Source of the DNA: Microcoleus sp. EPA2
GTDB lineage: Bacteria > Cyanobacteriota > Cyanobacteriia > Cyanobacteriales > Microcoleaceae
Assembly: GCA_020882975.1 (NCBI GenBank)
Contig: JAHRFD010000026.1
Span: 1 to 64,000 of the forward strand
Direction of reading: 5' to 3'
DNA length: 64,000 bases
The position numbers and the translations under genes are program-made. Position 1 is the first letter of the stretch, and each line of letters opens with the position of its first letter. The notes under the pieces were generated by a model. The model was given only the letters and a program-made list of their open reading frames with translations. It did no database searches and was not told where the DNA came from. This document shows positions 45,082-54,828 of this stretch, one piece after another.

Positions 45082-47214
45082 ATGCAGGAAGAACCATCGA
45101 AAGAACAGCTAATTTTGGAAGTTCAGGCTCTGCGTGCAGAACTGGAAAACTTGAAACGCGAAAAAGCCGATCTAGAAATTTTGCTGGAGACGACAACGGA
45201 ACACTCCGATACCATAGAAGCTGACTTGCTATCAAAAGCTGAGTTGGCCGTGCGCTCCAGCGAAGAGCAGTTTCGGGCGATCGCCTCAGCAACTCCCGTT
45301 CCTGTACTGGTTTCTCGCCTCTGTGACGGTTTAATTCTGTATGCAAACGCTCAAATGGCTGCTCTCCTGGATACACCCTTAGCAGAATTGATCGGATGCT
45401 ATACCCCAGACTTTTACTTCGATCCCGCAGAACGCTCAAAGGTACTCGAAATCCTGGCCAAAGATGGACACATCAAAAATTACGAACTGCACTGCAAAAA
45501 GGCAGATGGTAGCAGTTTCTGGGCCATCATTTCCGTTCAGTCCCTGTTGTTCAATGGTCAGCCCACAGCGTTGTGTGCGTTGTACGACCTTACCCAGCGC
45601 AAGGAAGCAGAACAAGCACTCCAAGAGAGCGAACAACGACTGCGCCGCCAAAGTCTAGCCCTGTTGCAGCTAGGTAGGCAGAGGACGATCAACAACGGGG
45701 CGCTGAATTTGGGAGTTCGAGAAATTACCGAGGCGGCAGCGCGCACTTTGGATGTGGAAAAAGTGAGCGTTTGGCTCTACAATCATGTCAGATTTGGAAC
45801 TCGCTACGCCACAGATACTCAGGCAAATTTGGCTGCTAGAGCGATCGCCCACAACCAAAGTCTGGTCATCAATCGAGAGGCGATCGAGCTTCCAGCAGAG
45901 CATCAGGTCTATCATTCTAAGTTGACAACCCAAAACCTCAAATTAGTTTGTCTCGATTTGTACGATCGGACCAGTAAAAGCCATTTGAATCGTACAAAAA
46001 ACCATATAAAAGTTTTAAAATTAGATGGAGAAGGCGATGTGGGCAGCGAAAACAGTCCATCCTCCCCTCCTTTAAACTCGCCATTGACAACTCAAAATCC
46101 TGTAACAACAGATCTATACAAGTTATCTTTAGAAACAGAACATACCCCACTCCTTGGCCAGGAAAGCGCTCCAAATTCATCCATCTTAAATGTAGCCATT
46201 AGGCTCGGCGGCCAGATCGTCGGCATCCTGTCTCTCGAACATCTCGGAGCACCCCGCCAATGGGCCTTGGAAGAACGAACCTTCGCCGATTCTTTGGCAA
46301 ATTTAGTCGCACTGGCGATCGAAGGATTTGAACGCCAGCGAGCCCAAGAAGCACTCTCCAAAGCCAAGTCGGAACTAGAAATCACTGTCGAGCAACGCAC
46401 TGCTCAACTCACCGCCTCCAATAAACTCCTCCGCATCGAAATTGCCGAGCGCAAAAGAGCCGAAATAGCTTTACAAGAAGCATTACACAAAGCCGAAGCA
46501 GCTTCCAGAGCTAAAAGCACTTTTTTAGCTAACATGAGCCACGAACTGCGGACACCCCTCAACGCCATTATCGGTTACAGCGAAATCCTAGAAGAAGAAG
46601 CACTAGAAGCAGGGTTCGAGGACTTAATTCCCGACACTCAAAAAATTCAGACCGCAGGCAAACATTTACTCACTTTAATTAATGATATTCTTGACCTTTC
46701 TAAGATAGAAGCTGGCAGAATGGAGCTTTATTTAGAAGATTTTCATCTAGGTAATTTAGTAGAAGAAGTCGTAGCAACTTTGTACCCTTTGGTTGAAAAG
46801 AATCGCAATCAATTACAAGTTTGTTGCTCTCCTGATTTCGGAGTAATGTATGCTGACTTGACTAAAGTGCGGCAAATTTTGTTAAATTTACTCTCCAATG
46901 CCCTCAAGTTTACCCAAGAGGGAACCGTAGTCATCAGTGCAACTCGCGAATTAACAGACGGGACTGAATGGATTTATTTGCGGGTAGCAGATACCGGCAT
47001 TGGAATGTCTCCTCAACAACAGGAGGGTTTATTTGAACCTTTTATTCAAGGAGATGCTTCTACCACTCGTAAGTATGGAGGAACTGGTTTAGGATTGGCA
47101 ATTAGCCGTCTGTTTTGCCAGATGATGGGAGGTGATATCACCATTGAAAGTGAGTTAGGTGTAGGCTCAACTTTTACTGTGCAATTGAAAGCAAAGGTTG
47201 AGGCTAGTTGTTAG
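45082..47214 (+). CDS. PAS-GAF sensor histidine kinase with insertion in GAF
   Basis: 710 residues, soluble. N-terminal coiled coil 1-50; PAS about 62-175; GAF about 190-420; coiled coil about 420-475; HisKA with FLANMSHELRTPLNA (His 487); HATPase about 590-705 (NLLSNALKF, ADTGIGM, GGTGLGLAI). The GAF domain is split by about 90 residues (about 278-366), low-complexity and polar (LTTQNLKL...NSPLTTQNP), with a partial LTTQN repeat. Its TAG stop is inside a heptamer repeat. Upstream neighbour is an STAS-like gene; no receiver nearby. Confidence 0.92.
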   Translation: MQEEPSKEQLILEVQALRAELENLKREKADLEILLETTTEHSDTIEADLLSKAELAVRSSEEQFRAIASATPVPVLVSRLCDGLILYANAQMAALLDTPLAELIGCYTPDFYFDPAERSKVLEILAKDGHIKNYELHCKKADGSSFWAIISVQSLLFNGQPTALCALYDLTQRKEAEQALQESEQRLRRQSLALLQLGRQRTINNGALNLGVREITEAAARTLDVEKVSVWLYNHVRFGTRYATDTQANLAARAIAHNQSLVINREAIELPAEHQVYHSKLTTQNLKLVCLDLYDRTSKSHLNRTKNHIKVLKLDGEGDVGSENSPSSPPLNSPLTTQNPVTTDLYKLSLETEHTPLLGQESAPNSSILNVAIRLGGQIVGILSLEHLGAPRQWALEERTFADSLANLVALAIEGFERQRAQEALSKAKSELEITVEQRTAQLTASNKLLRIEIAERKRAEIALQEALHKAEAASRAKSTFLANMSHELRTPLNAIIGYSEILEEEALEAGFEDLIPDTQKIQTAGKHLLTLINDILDLSKIEAGRMELYLEDFHLGNLVEEVVATLYPLVEKNRNQLQVCCSPDFGVMYADLTKVRQILLNLLSNALKFTQEGTVVISATRELTDGTEWIYLRVADTGIGMSPQQQEGLFEPFIQGDASTTRKYGGTGLGLAISRLFCQMMGGDITIESELGVGSTFTVQLKAKVEASC

Positions 47215-47252
47215 TTATTGGTTATTGGTTATTGGTTGTTGGTTATTGGTTA
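47211..47252 (+). repeat. Heptamer array overlapping kinase stop codon
   Basis: TTAGTTA, then TTGGTTA x2, TTGGTTG, TTGGTTA x2. The kinase stop TAG (47212-47214) is part of the first unit. Confidence 0.9.
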
Positions 47253-47406
47253 TTTGTGATTCAGATCGCAATTAACCATGTCATAGATCACAAAGTAGTG
47301 TGTTTCACCAGCCTAGAATGCTTTTATTATCAGGCAATTACGGTACGTTAATATCAATCAAGCTTCAAGCTGCGTGAAAATCGTGATTATTTAGGAGTGC
47401 ATCAAG

Positions 47407-47685
47407 ATGATTACACCTTCCAATCAACCTCTAAAAACTAACCCTTTTAACACTTATCGCGATCCAGTTACAGGTAAGTGGACTGTAGTGCAAACTGTTG
47501 AAAATCACACCCAAACAGACTCAAATTTTCCACCAAAAGTGGTGGGTAAAAATGAAATCAAACTAGAAAGGATTCCCAGTGCTTCCCCATCGGCATTGCT
47601 GACCCCAAAAAACTTTTCTTTCCCCTTGTCTGTCGTCCAACACCAACGCAAAAGATCTGCTCATCTTAAATCATTATCCCATTGA
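47407..47685 (+). CDS. Small hypothetical protein
   Basis: 92 residues (MITPSNQPLKTNPFNTYRDPVTGKWTVVQTVE...). AGGAG lies 9 bases upstream of the ATG, supporting translation. The middle YRDPVTGKWTVV pattern recalls short cyanobacterial hypothetical proteins; the C-terminus is basic (QHQRKRSAHLKS). No domain recognised, no membrane segment. It sits alone between two kinases. Confidence 0.65.
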   Translation: MITPSNQPLKTNPFNTYRDPVTGKWTVVQTVENHTQTDSNFPPKVVGKNEIKLERIPSASPSALLTPKNFSFPLSVVQHQRKRSAHLKSLSH

Positions 47686-47891
47686 ATAATCAATAAAAAT
47701 CCAAGTTTATCGGCATAAGTACCTGTTTTCTTAACCAAAAAACCGTTGACTTATTGCCGATAGAAACGGATTTTATATACCTAGCTCAAAAGCATTTGCT
47801 TCAGAGCAAAAATCAAAAAATAGCAGAAGTTGTCAAAAAGTGATATAATTCAACACATATTCTTTAGCCCCCGCTGTCTTGATAACTATTC

Positions 47892-50465
47892 ATGAAGGAT
47901 TCGTTAAATCGCTTCTTACAAGTTGTATGGAAAGGCCGACCCATTCGCCAGCGGGGAACAGTCATCGTAGCTATCCCCGTAATTTGTCTGTTTGCTTCGC
48001 TGATAGTCATAGCAGGACTGCGAAACAGAGCGATACAAACAAGAAAGGAACTAGATAGCAATAAGGAAATGCTTCAGCAAACAAACCGTTTGTTAAAAAC
48101 AGTGGTGGATGCGGAAACTGGTCTTCGAGGTTATGGGCTAACCAAGCGGCGGGTCTTTTTAGCACCATATTTTGAAGCAAAGAAAAATTTGTCAGAACAA
48201 CTTTCTCAACTCAAGACTCTTACTAAAAAAAATCAGATTCAAAGTCGGCAAGTTGCCGAAATTAAAAAAATTACGGAAGAGCAAATAATCTTTTTGGAAC
48301 AGACTCTAAAAAAGATTGACAATTCAGACATAAAAATCCAGTCACCCCAAATCACTCAGGCATTCACTGAAGGCAAATTCAAGATGGATAGGCTGCGGGA
48401 CAAAATTGATGCCTTTACAGACGCAGGTGAAGCCTACAAGAACGTTCTAGAGCCACAAATGCAGCAGTGGGTGAGTCTAACTAATTACGTCCAATTTACG
48501 GCTTTAGTGGTGGGCTGTTTGGGTGCCGCAGCTTCTTGGTATTTATTTGATAGTTTAGAGAAAGAATTGAACCAGCGGGAAGTGAGTTTGCAAGAGAGTA
48601 AAACTCGCATTCAAGCTGTAGTCGATCATGCAGCGGACGGCATTATTACTTTGGACGAATTCGGCACTATTGAGTCTTTTAATGCTGCTGCTGAACGGAT
48701 TTTTGGCTGGAGTGCCGATCGCATAATTGGCTCAAATCTCCGAAAACTGCTTGCCAAACCTCTACCAAACAAAAGCGTTGGCGATTATTCCATTGAATAT
48801 TTTTTGCTAAATCCTGGTACTAAACTAAATGTTTATCAGCAAGAAACAACCGGAATTCGCCTGGATGGAAAAATTTTTCCAATGGAAGTGGCAATCAGCG
48901 AAATGCCTTTGAAAAATCAACGTTTGTTTATTGCAATTTGTCGCGATTTTGGACAACGAAAACAAGCTGAAGAAACTCTACGCAAGCAAGCACAAATGCT
49001 TGATTTAGCCAACGATACGATCGCCTTATTGGACTTGAACGGCAAAATCTCTTATTGGAACTATGGGGCGAAGCGACTCTACGGGTGGCCCAATTCCGAA
49101 GCAACGGGAAAAAATATTCATGAACTTTTGCAAACAGAATGGACTCAGCCCTTTGAGGCAATTCAAGAGGAGTTTTTATCTACAGGAGATTGGCAAGGTG
49201 AACTGGTGCGTAGTAAGCGAGATGGCACAAAAATCACCGTAGCAAGTCGCTGGACTTTGCAACGGGACGAAGAAGGCGAACCCCAGGCTATTTTAGAAAT
49301 TAGCAACGATATTAGCGATCGCAAATTGTCCGAAATTGCCGCTTCCGAAAGTGCCGAACGGTTTCGCGCCACCTTCGAGCAAGCCGCCGTTGGGATGGCC
49401 CAAGCAAATCTCGAAGGCAAATTGCTGTTAGTCAATCAAAAACTCTGCGAAATTTTGGGTTACAGTCGAGCCGAACTGATCGAGAAAAAATTTCAAGAAA
49501 TTACTTTCCCCGAAGATTTGGAACCAGAACTGCATCATTTGCAACGGTTATTAGCAGGAGAAATTGAAACTTACTCTATGGAAAAGCGCTATATCCGCAA
49601 AAATGGAGATTTGATCTGGGCAAACTTGAGTGTTTCCCTGCTGCAAGAACAAAATGGCAATAAATATTTAATGGGTGCTGTAGAAAATATTATGGCACGC
49701 AAACAAGCTGAGGAATTTTCGCGCTTACAAAAACAAGAATTGAGGTGGATGGCCGACAGCCTAGCTAAACTCAGCCATAATTTAAGAAAGCAGAATGAAG
49801 AACTAGAGCAGTTTGCCTATGTAGTTTCTCACGATTTGAAAGCGCCACTGCGGGCGATCGCCAATCTCAGCAGTTGGATAGAAGAAGACCTCAGCGAGTC
49901 CATGACAGAGGATACTCTACACCAAATGAACCTACTGCGCGGCAGAGTCCACAGAATGGAAGGTTTGATTGAAGGACTGCTGCAATATTCCCGCGTCGGA
50001 CGGATGCAAGTGGCTTCCGAAACAGTAAAAGTAGATAAGTTATTAGCAGAAATAATTGATTCCCTAGCACCCCCACCGCAATTTGTGGTGGAAGTCCAAC
50101 CAGGAATGCCAACTTTTGTAGCAGAAAGACTGCTCTTACAACAAGTTTTTTCTAATTTAATTAGCAACGCCATCAAACATCACAGAAGTCCCACCGGTCA
50201 CATCACCATCTCTGTGGAAGACATCGGTGATTTTTATAAATTTGCTGTAGCAGATGACGGGCCGGGAATTGCTGCTCAGTATCACGAGAAAGTTTTTGTA
50301 ATTTTTCAAACTTTGGAAGCTCGCGATCGAGTAGAAAATACTGGTATTGGTCTGTCCCTGGTTAAGAAAATTGTGGAAAATCAAGGTGGAATTATTTTTT
50401 TAGAATCCGCAGAAGGTGAAGGGGCAACCTTTCGCTTTACTTGGCCAAAGCAGCCTATTAAGTAG
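47892..50465 (+). CDS. CHASE3 - triple PAS membrane histidine kinase
   Basis: 857 residues. Membrane helix 23-42, extracytoplasmic CHASE3 domain about 45-195 (VVDAETGLRGYGLTK is the signature), second helix about 200-220, PAS about 235-355 (DGIITLDEFG), PAS about 365-478, PAS/PAC about 488-602, a short coiled coil, HisKA with YVVSHDLKAPLRAI (His 647) and HATPase (NLISNAIKH, ADDGPGI, TGIGLSLVKK). The HisKA is of the phytochrome/PAS-type class. Orphan kinase with no receiver beside it; input ligand unknown. Confidence 0.94.
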   Translation: MKDSLNRFLQVVWKGRPIRQRGTVIVAIPVICLFASLIVIAGLRNRAIQTRKELDSNKEMLQQTNRLLKTVVDAETGLRGYGLTKRRVFLAPYFEAKKNLSEQLSQLKTLTKKNQIQSRQVAEIKKITEEQIIFLEQTLKKIDNSDIKIQSPQITQAFTEGKFKMDRLRDKIDAFTDAGEAYKNVLEPQMQQWVSLTNYVQFTALVVGCLGAAASWYLFDSLEKELNQREVSLQESKTRIQAVVDHAADGIITLDEFGTIESFNAAAERIFGWSADRIIGSNLRKLLAKPLPNKSVGDYSIEYFLLNPGTKLNVYQQETTGIRLDGKIFPMEVAISEMPLKNQRLFIAICRDFGQRKQAEETLRKQAQMLDLANDTIALLDLNGKISYWNYGAKRLYGWPNSEATGKNIHELLQTEWTQPFEAIQEEFLSTGDWQGELVRSKRDGTKITVASRWTLQRDEEGEPQAILEISNDISDRKLSEIAASESAERFRATFEQAAVGMAQANLEGKLLLVNQKLCEILGYSRAELIEKKFQEITFPEDLEPELHHLQRLLAGEIETYSMEKRYIRKNGDLIWANLSVSLLQEQNGNKYLMGAVENIMARKQAEEFSRLQKQELRWMADSLAKLSHNLRKQNEELEQFAYVVSHDLKAPLRAIANLSSWIEEDLSESMTEDTLHQMNLLRGRVHRMEGLIEGLLQYSRVGRMQVASETVKVDKLLAEIIDSLAPPPQFVVEVQPGMPTFVAERLLLQQVFSNLISNAIKHHRSPTGHITISVEDIGDFYKFAVADDGPGIAAQYHEKVFVIFQTLEARDRVENTGIGLSLVKKIVENQGGIIFLESAEGEGATFRFTWPKQPIK

Positions 50466-50564
50466 AAGAAAGAAGTCATATCAAATCCGTTCCTATCATC
50501 CTATATTTATAGCTCTCATCCCAAATCCTAGTTGAAAACTCTCATCTCAAGAGAGGGGGAGAGG

Positions 50565-50706
50565 CAGGGCTGTTTCATTCTCACCAAAAAAAGGGTTTTG
50601 TAGGGGTAGCGCCCCCGTGCCTACCCCCCCACCGACCATTTTCCGTCATTTCAGAGATTGGGGCAGCCACGGGGGGCAGCCCCTACAAGAGAATGAAACC
50701 GCCCTG
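50565..50706 (-). mobile_element. MITE-like element, copy 2 (inverted relative to copy 1)
   Basis: 142 bp with the same terminal repeats CAGGGCTGTTTCATTCTC (one base changed in the right arm). Flanks share GGGAGAG (7 of 8 positions). Non-coding. The remaining intergenic sequence (50466-51042) has STRR-like CCCCATGCCCC and CCCAATTCCC stretches at 50915-50972 and no gene. Confidence 0.85.
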
Positions 50707-51042
50707 GGGAGAGTGGGGGTTGTCTAGTATTTGTATAGCAGATAGTTTCTTTAATTCATAACGGGTGTACAGCGTCCGTGGGATGCTCTCAAGAGGACTA
50801 ATGAGTTGAAAAGTGTTTTTCTCAGTCCTCAGAGCGAGGACTTTCGCTTGGAGACAGGGAATTCATTCCCTGTCGGACTATTGGTTTGACGTTAAGTTGA
50901 CACCAATGTGCTTGCCCATGCCCCATGCCCCATGCCCAATCCCCAATTCTCAATTCCCCATCCCCAATTCCCATGACTTTGGGCAATATCAGTCTACAAT
51001 TTGTAACGTTGAGCCTTATTGAAGTGCAGGAGCGAAGCTGGC

Positions 51043-51864
51043 TTGGATAACGCGAGTCTATCGAGAAAAACCCCGCAAGCATCAGAGCTTGGGATTGACG
51101 AAATTCCAGAAGCAGTACGAGACCATCCATATATTGAAGTCAAGCCTAGTCAGTCCAGAAAAAAAGGGCTGATTTGGAAACTGCTAGGGTTGGGCGTAGT
51201 CGCCTTTGGGGTCAGCATTTGGCTGCACCTCAACTTTAATTTTTTCCCAGACACCAGTAGGGTAGAACAAAGTCAAAAAATCCCAGTATCGGCAAGTTCC
51301 CCCTCACCCACAAGTCCCGTTGCTAACTCAAAAAGCAGTACGGCCACACCGGACAAACTACTGGGACATTTACCTTATCAAGAAGCACCAGCCTCTGACT
51401 TGGTAGCCGTCACCGGAGACGGTGGGATCAAACTCCGCAAAGCCGCAGCCGCCAAATATCAAGAAATGGCAAACGCGGCGGCGGCCCAAGGCATATATTT
51501 TGCTCCGATATCCGGTTTTCGTTCCCTGGAAGACCAACAACACGTATTTTTTGACGTAAAAGCTGAACGCAAGCAAGATGTTAGCAAGCGGGCGGAAGTT
51601 AGCGCTCCTCCAGGATATAGCGAACATCATACCGGTTACGCGATCGACCTAGGAGACGGCAGTGTCCCCTCAGCAAACCTCAGTACCAGCTTTGAAGATA
51701 CCCCAGCATTCAAGTGGCTAGAAGCTAACGCTACTTCCTTCAGCTTTGAAATGTCCTTCCCCAAAAACAATCGCCAAAAAGTCAGTTACGAACCTTGGCA
51801 CTGGCGGTTTGTCGGGGACAAGCAAAGCCTCGAAACTTTCTACAAGGCTCATTCGCTTCCTTGA
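51043..51864 (+). CDS. D-alanyl-D-alanine carboxypeptidase, VanY family
   Basis: 273 residues from a TTG with AGGAG 10 bases upstream; an alternative TTG at 51019 adds 8 residues. One membrane helix about 42-62 (LLGLGVVAFGVSIWLH) anchors it; a Ser/Pro-rich linker follows. Peptidase about 110-270: GFRSLEDQQ, the zinc-binding PGYSEHHTGYAIDLGD (His and Asp) and EPWHWRF (His). It trims the terminal D-Ala of peptidoglycan stem peptides in the periplasm. Upstream of coaD by 71 bp. Confidence 0.9.
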   Translation: MDNASLSRKTPQASELGIDEIPEAVRDHPYIEVKPSQSRKKGLIWKLLGLGVVAFGVSIWLHLNFNFFPDTSRVEQSQKIPVSASSPSPTSPVANSKSSTATPDKLLGHLPYQEAPASDLVAVTGDGGIKLRKAAAAKYQEMANAAAAQGIYFAPISGFRSLEDQQHVFFDVKAERKQDVSKRAEVSAPPGYSEHHTGYAIDLGDGSVPSANLSTSFEDTPAFKWLEANATSFSFEMSFPKNNRQKVSYEPWHWRFVGDKQSLETFYKAHSLP

Positions 51865-51935
51865 CAACTCCAGAGTTTTCCGAGAAACTGGTATTTTTCC
51901 TTTAGTCATGTTAATTACCGCATCGGGCCCAATTT

Positions 51936-52514
51936 GTGATTGCAATTTATCCAGGCAGCTTTGACCCGATTACTTTGGGTCACGTAGATATCATCGAGCG
52001 AGGCTGTAAACTGTTCGATCGAGTAATCGTGACCATAGTCCGAAATCCCAGCAAAGTCCCTCTATTCACCGTAGAAGAACGGATAGAACAGATTCGGCGC
52101 TCTACCCAACACTTGCCAAACGTAGAAGTAGATAGTTTTGAGGGTTTGACAGTAAACTATGCTAAAATCCGACAAGCCAAAGTGCTGCTACGGGGGCTGC
52201 GAGTATTAACAGACTTTGAAATGGAACTCCAGATGGCCCACACCAATAAAACCCTGTTGGGTGAAATTGAAACAGTCTTTTTGGCCACTTCTAATGCCTA
52301 CAGCTTTTTAAGTAGTAGTGTAGTGAAAGAAATAGCCAAGTTTGGTGGCTCCGTAGATCATCTTGTTCCGAAACACGTCGCCCTAGATATTTACCAATGT
52401 TACGCCAGCAGGAACCAACTCGTATCGAACCCAACAGCACCGGACGCACCACTGAGAACGAACCACCTCAGCACCCAGCCGCCTTCGGAGACGACAGCAG
52501 AACCGCAGGAGTAG
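51936..52514 (+). CDS. coaD: Pantetheine-phosphate adenylyltransferase (CoaD)
   Basis: 192 residues from a GTG. Penultimate step of coenzyme A synthesis: 4'-phosphopantetheine plus ATP to dephospho-CoA. Motifs: [19 protein letters not shown] (nucleotidyl transferase H-x-G-H equivalent, TLGH), [27 protein letters not shown]. The enzyme normally ends near residue 160; the 37-residue tail (from about 155, YASRNQ...) overlaps the next gene in another frame by 118 bases. The tail is Thr/Pro-rich and probably dispensable. Confidence 0.95.
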   Translation: MIAIYPGSFDPITLGHVDIIERGCKLFDRVIVTIVRNPSKVPLFTVEERIEQIRRSTQHLPNVEVDSFEGLTVNYAKIRQAKVLLRGLRVLTDFEMELQMAHTNKTLLGEIETVFLATSNAYSFLSSSVVKEIAKFGGSVDHLVPKHVALDIYQCYASRNQLVSNPTAPDAPLRTNHLSTQPPSETTAEPQE

Positions 52515-53062
52515 ACATCCAGCGGGAATTGAATCGGCTTGAGGAAATTGTTCTCGACAGTCCGCGTATCCCCATGACCAGACGTACTCTGGTGGATGAA
52601 GAACAGTTACTTGACCAGCTAGATTTGGTGAGGCTCAATTTGCCCATCGCCTTTCAGGAAGCCGAGTTGATTATCCGCCACAAGGATGACTTGCTGCAAG
52701 AGGCTGAACTCTATGCTCAAGAAGTTATAGAAGCGGCAGAACAGCGAGCGGCAGAGCTTTTAAACGATATGGGCCTGATCCAGCAGGCGAAGGTGGAAGC
52801 GGATCAGTTGCGACAACAGGTATTGCTTGACTGTGAAGCAATTCAGCAAGCAACCCTGGCGGAAGTTGAACAAATTCGCTATCAAGCTCAAGAAGAATTG
52901 GCAGAAATGAGAGCGAGGGTGATGGCAGAATGCGAGGAAATTCAAAACGGAGCCGACGACTACGCGGATCAAGTTCTCGATGATATTGAGCGTAAGCTCA
53001 GCGATGCGCTGCGTGTGGTTCGCAATGGCCGCCAGCAGTTGGATAATGTTTCTGGCTCTTGA
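52397..53062 (+). CDS. Coiled-coil protein overlapping coaD
   Basis: 221 residues, beginning [22 protein letters not shown]. From about 40 the protein is mostly helical and heavily charged: [45 protein letters not shown], then a long coiled coil with [19 protein letters not shown]. Reminiscent of DivIVA-like or ATP synthase b subunit-like cyanobacterial proteins found downstream of coaD. The first 40 codons share DNA with the coaD tail in another frame. A role in cell structure is inference only. Confidence 0.85.
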   Translation: MLRQQEPTRIEPNSTGRTTENEPPQHPAAFGDDSRTAGVDIQRELNRLEEIVLDSPRIPMTRRTLVDEEQLLDQLDLVRLNLPIAFQEAELIIRHKDDLLQEAELYAQEVIEAAEQRAAELLNDMGLIQQAKVEADQLRQQVLLDCEAIQQATLAEVEQIRYQAQEELAEMRARVMAECEEIQNGADDYADQVLDDIERKLSDALRVVRNGRQQLDNVSGS

Positions 53063-53144
53063 ATTTATAATCCCAAGGAATGTAATTCTTGGTGGAACAG
53101 GCTTTCCTGCCTGTTCTTGATGATAAGTAAGGGCAGTTTGTTGG

Positions 53145-53876
53145 TTAGCGAACCTCTTCATAAAATTGTTTTAAATACTTCCCAGAAACTCCAAAACCCC
53201 ACAAAAAACCAATCGCAAGATAGATAAAAATTGCTTTAAATTCCCCCCAAGATTCAACTCGGCGATCGCTACTTTCGACTATCCTATTTACTAACTTAAT
53301 TTTACCTAGTCTGACTAATTTTAAACACAAATCTGCTTCCTCCATAATTGGTAGTTCTGCATCAAAACCATCGCATTCTAAAAAATCTGTACGACGGCAA
53401 AAAATAACTTGATCCCCAAAGATTAACCGCAATCCTTTGATAAATAAATGAGGGCGAAATAATAACGGGGCATAGTAAGTTTTCAGGTAATTATGTAGCG
53501 AAAAACCCCATCTTGTTTGTTGGGAACCCGACATCAGAGAGATAAATCCGCCACCGACTATTTGACTGTCAAACAGGGTTTTCTGGATGACGGCTACCAT
53601 GTCATCGGGTACTAAAGTATCAGCGTGGAGAAAGCACAGAATGTCACCAGTGGCGGTTTGTGCACCTAGGTTCATTTGGACGGAACGTCGGGGTATATTG
53701 CTAGAAATAACCTGGGTTTGGCAGGAAAGGGCGATCGCCACTGTTTCATCTTGACTACCACCATCTACCACCAACACCTCCCAAGCAGCAGGATTGAGAA
53801 TGCTGAGTTGACCCAGGGTACGTTCCAGACAAGTCGCTTCATTCAGAGTGGGGATAATAATAGAAACGCGATTCAT
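53145..53876 (-). CDS. Family 2 glycosyltransferase, TIGR04283-like
   Basis: About 243 residues from MNRVSIIIPTLNEATCLERTL; an ATG five codons upstream (53891) is possible, and longer extensions are rejected. GT-A core with VLVVDGGSQDETV, metal site FLHADTLVP, GGGFISLM and the C-terminal GFLWGFGVSGKYLK. It matches TIGR04283, linked by annotation to arsenosugar biosynthesis. It is divergent from the neighbouring methyltransferase gene, and the pair may share a promoter region. Substrate unproven. Confidence 0.88.
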   Translation of the reverse strand: MNRVSIIIPTLNEATCLERTLGQLSILNPAAWEVLVVDGGSQDETVAIALSCQTQVISSNIPRRSVQMNLGAQTATGDILCFLHADTLVPDDMVAVIQKTLFDSQIVGGGFISLMSGSQQTRWGFSLHNYLKTYYAPLLFRPHLFIKGLRLIFGDQVIFCRRTDFLECDGFDAELPIMEEADLCLKLVRLGKIKLVNRIVESSDRRVESWGEFKAIFIYLAIGFLWGFGVSGKYLKQFYEEVR

Positions 53877-53952
53877 CGGGTTGAAATTCATGGGAAAACT
53901 ATTATAATCATAAATTGTGGCGATGTAAACTCTTCTAAGTAGGAAACAACCA

Positions 53953-54801
53953 GTGGTAAAAACTGAAGTCAAAAATGATTTAGAATTTTATGATGAAAAC
54001 GCCGATAATTGGTGGGACGAAAAATCTAAAATCTACGCTCTTTACCATCTCAACAAACCCAGATTTGAGTTTTTCGATAGACACGCGACAAATTGGCAGG
54101 GACTAAAAACCTTAGATGTCGGTTGTGGTGGCGGTTTTTCCTGCGAGTTTATGGCAGAGAGAGGCGCTATCGTTTCGGGAATAGACCAATCTGAGAAATG
54201 CGTTCAAGCCGCCAAAAATCATGCAGTGATTAGCGGTTTCGAGATTGACTACAGACAAGGTTTTGCCGAAAATATGCCCTACGATGATAATACCTTTGAT
54301 GTGGTAATTTGTGTTGATGTTCTAGAACACGTTGCCGATTATAAACAAGTTGTCTCCGAAGTTCACAGAATTCTGAAGCCTGGGGGATTGTTCTTTTTTG
54401 ATACGATTAATCGAACTTTTTCGTCACAAGTTGTAATGATTGGGCTGATGGAAAATATCTTGGGTGAAATTAGGAAGGGCGTTCACGATTGGGACAAGTT
54501 TATTACGCCGGAAGAACTGTCTGTGGTGATGGGTAATACTGGTTTTGGCAATATCGAAATTAAAGGTTTTGATATGTTTGGCAAAATTGGTGCTCTTTTA
54601 GCTGAGATGAATGGTTTTTGGGGAAATTTGATGGGCGGAAAGCAGCTATTTCCAGATTCTGGTGTGATGAAACAAGCATCTCAAACATTAATGTCTAATT
54701 TCGGTAATTATGTTGATTACAAAAAGTCTGGGTTGTTTAAAATCCAAATTAATGAGGATACTTCGATTATGTATGTTGGGGTGGGGATGAAGAATAATTA
54801 G
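53953..54801 (+). CDS. UbiG-like SAM-dependent methyltransferase
   Basis: 282 residues from a GTG. Class I methyltransferase fold: motif I LDVGCGGGFSCEFMA, GIDQSEKC, FDVVICVDVLEHVADY and RILKPGGLFFFDTIN, all as in UbiG-type O-methyltransferases. Cyanobacteria lack ubiquinone, so the substrate is uncertain. The divergent TIGR04283 glycosyltransferase next door would fit a joint role (inference). Its TAG stop is inside a TTAGTCA array. Confidence 0.9.
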   Translation: MVKTEVKNDLEFYDENADNWWDEKSKIYALYHLNKPRFEFFDRHATNWQGLKTLDVGCGGGFSCEFMAERGAIVSGIDQSEKCVQAAKNHAVISGFEIDYRQGFAENMPYDDNTFDVVICVDVLEHVADYKQVVSEVHRILKPGGLFFFDTINRTFSSQVVMIGLMENILGEIRKGVHDWDKFITPEELSVVMGNTGFGNIEIKGFDMFGKIGALLAEMNGFWGNLMGGKQLFPDSGVMKQASQTLMSNFGNYVDYKKSGLFKIQINEDTSIMYVGVGMKNN

Positions 54802-54825
54802 TCATTAGTCATTAGTCATTAGTCA
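54798..54825 (+). repeat. Four-unit TTAGTCA array overlapping stop codon
   Basis: TTAGTCA x4, starting at the last base before the UbiG-like gene's TAG stop (54799-54801). Confidence 0.9.
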
Positions 54826-54828
54826 TTT

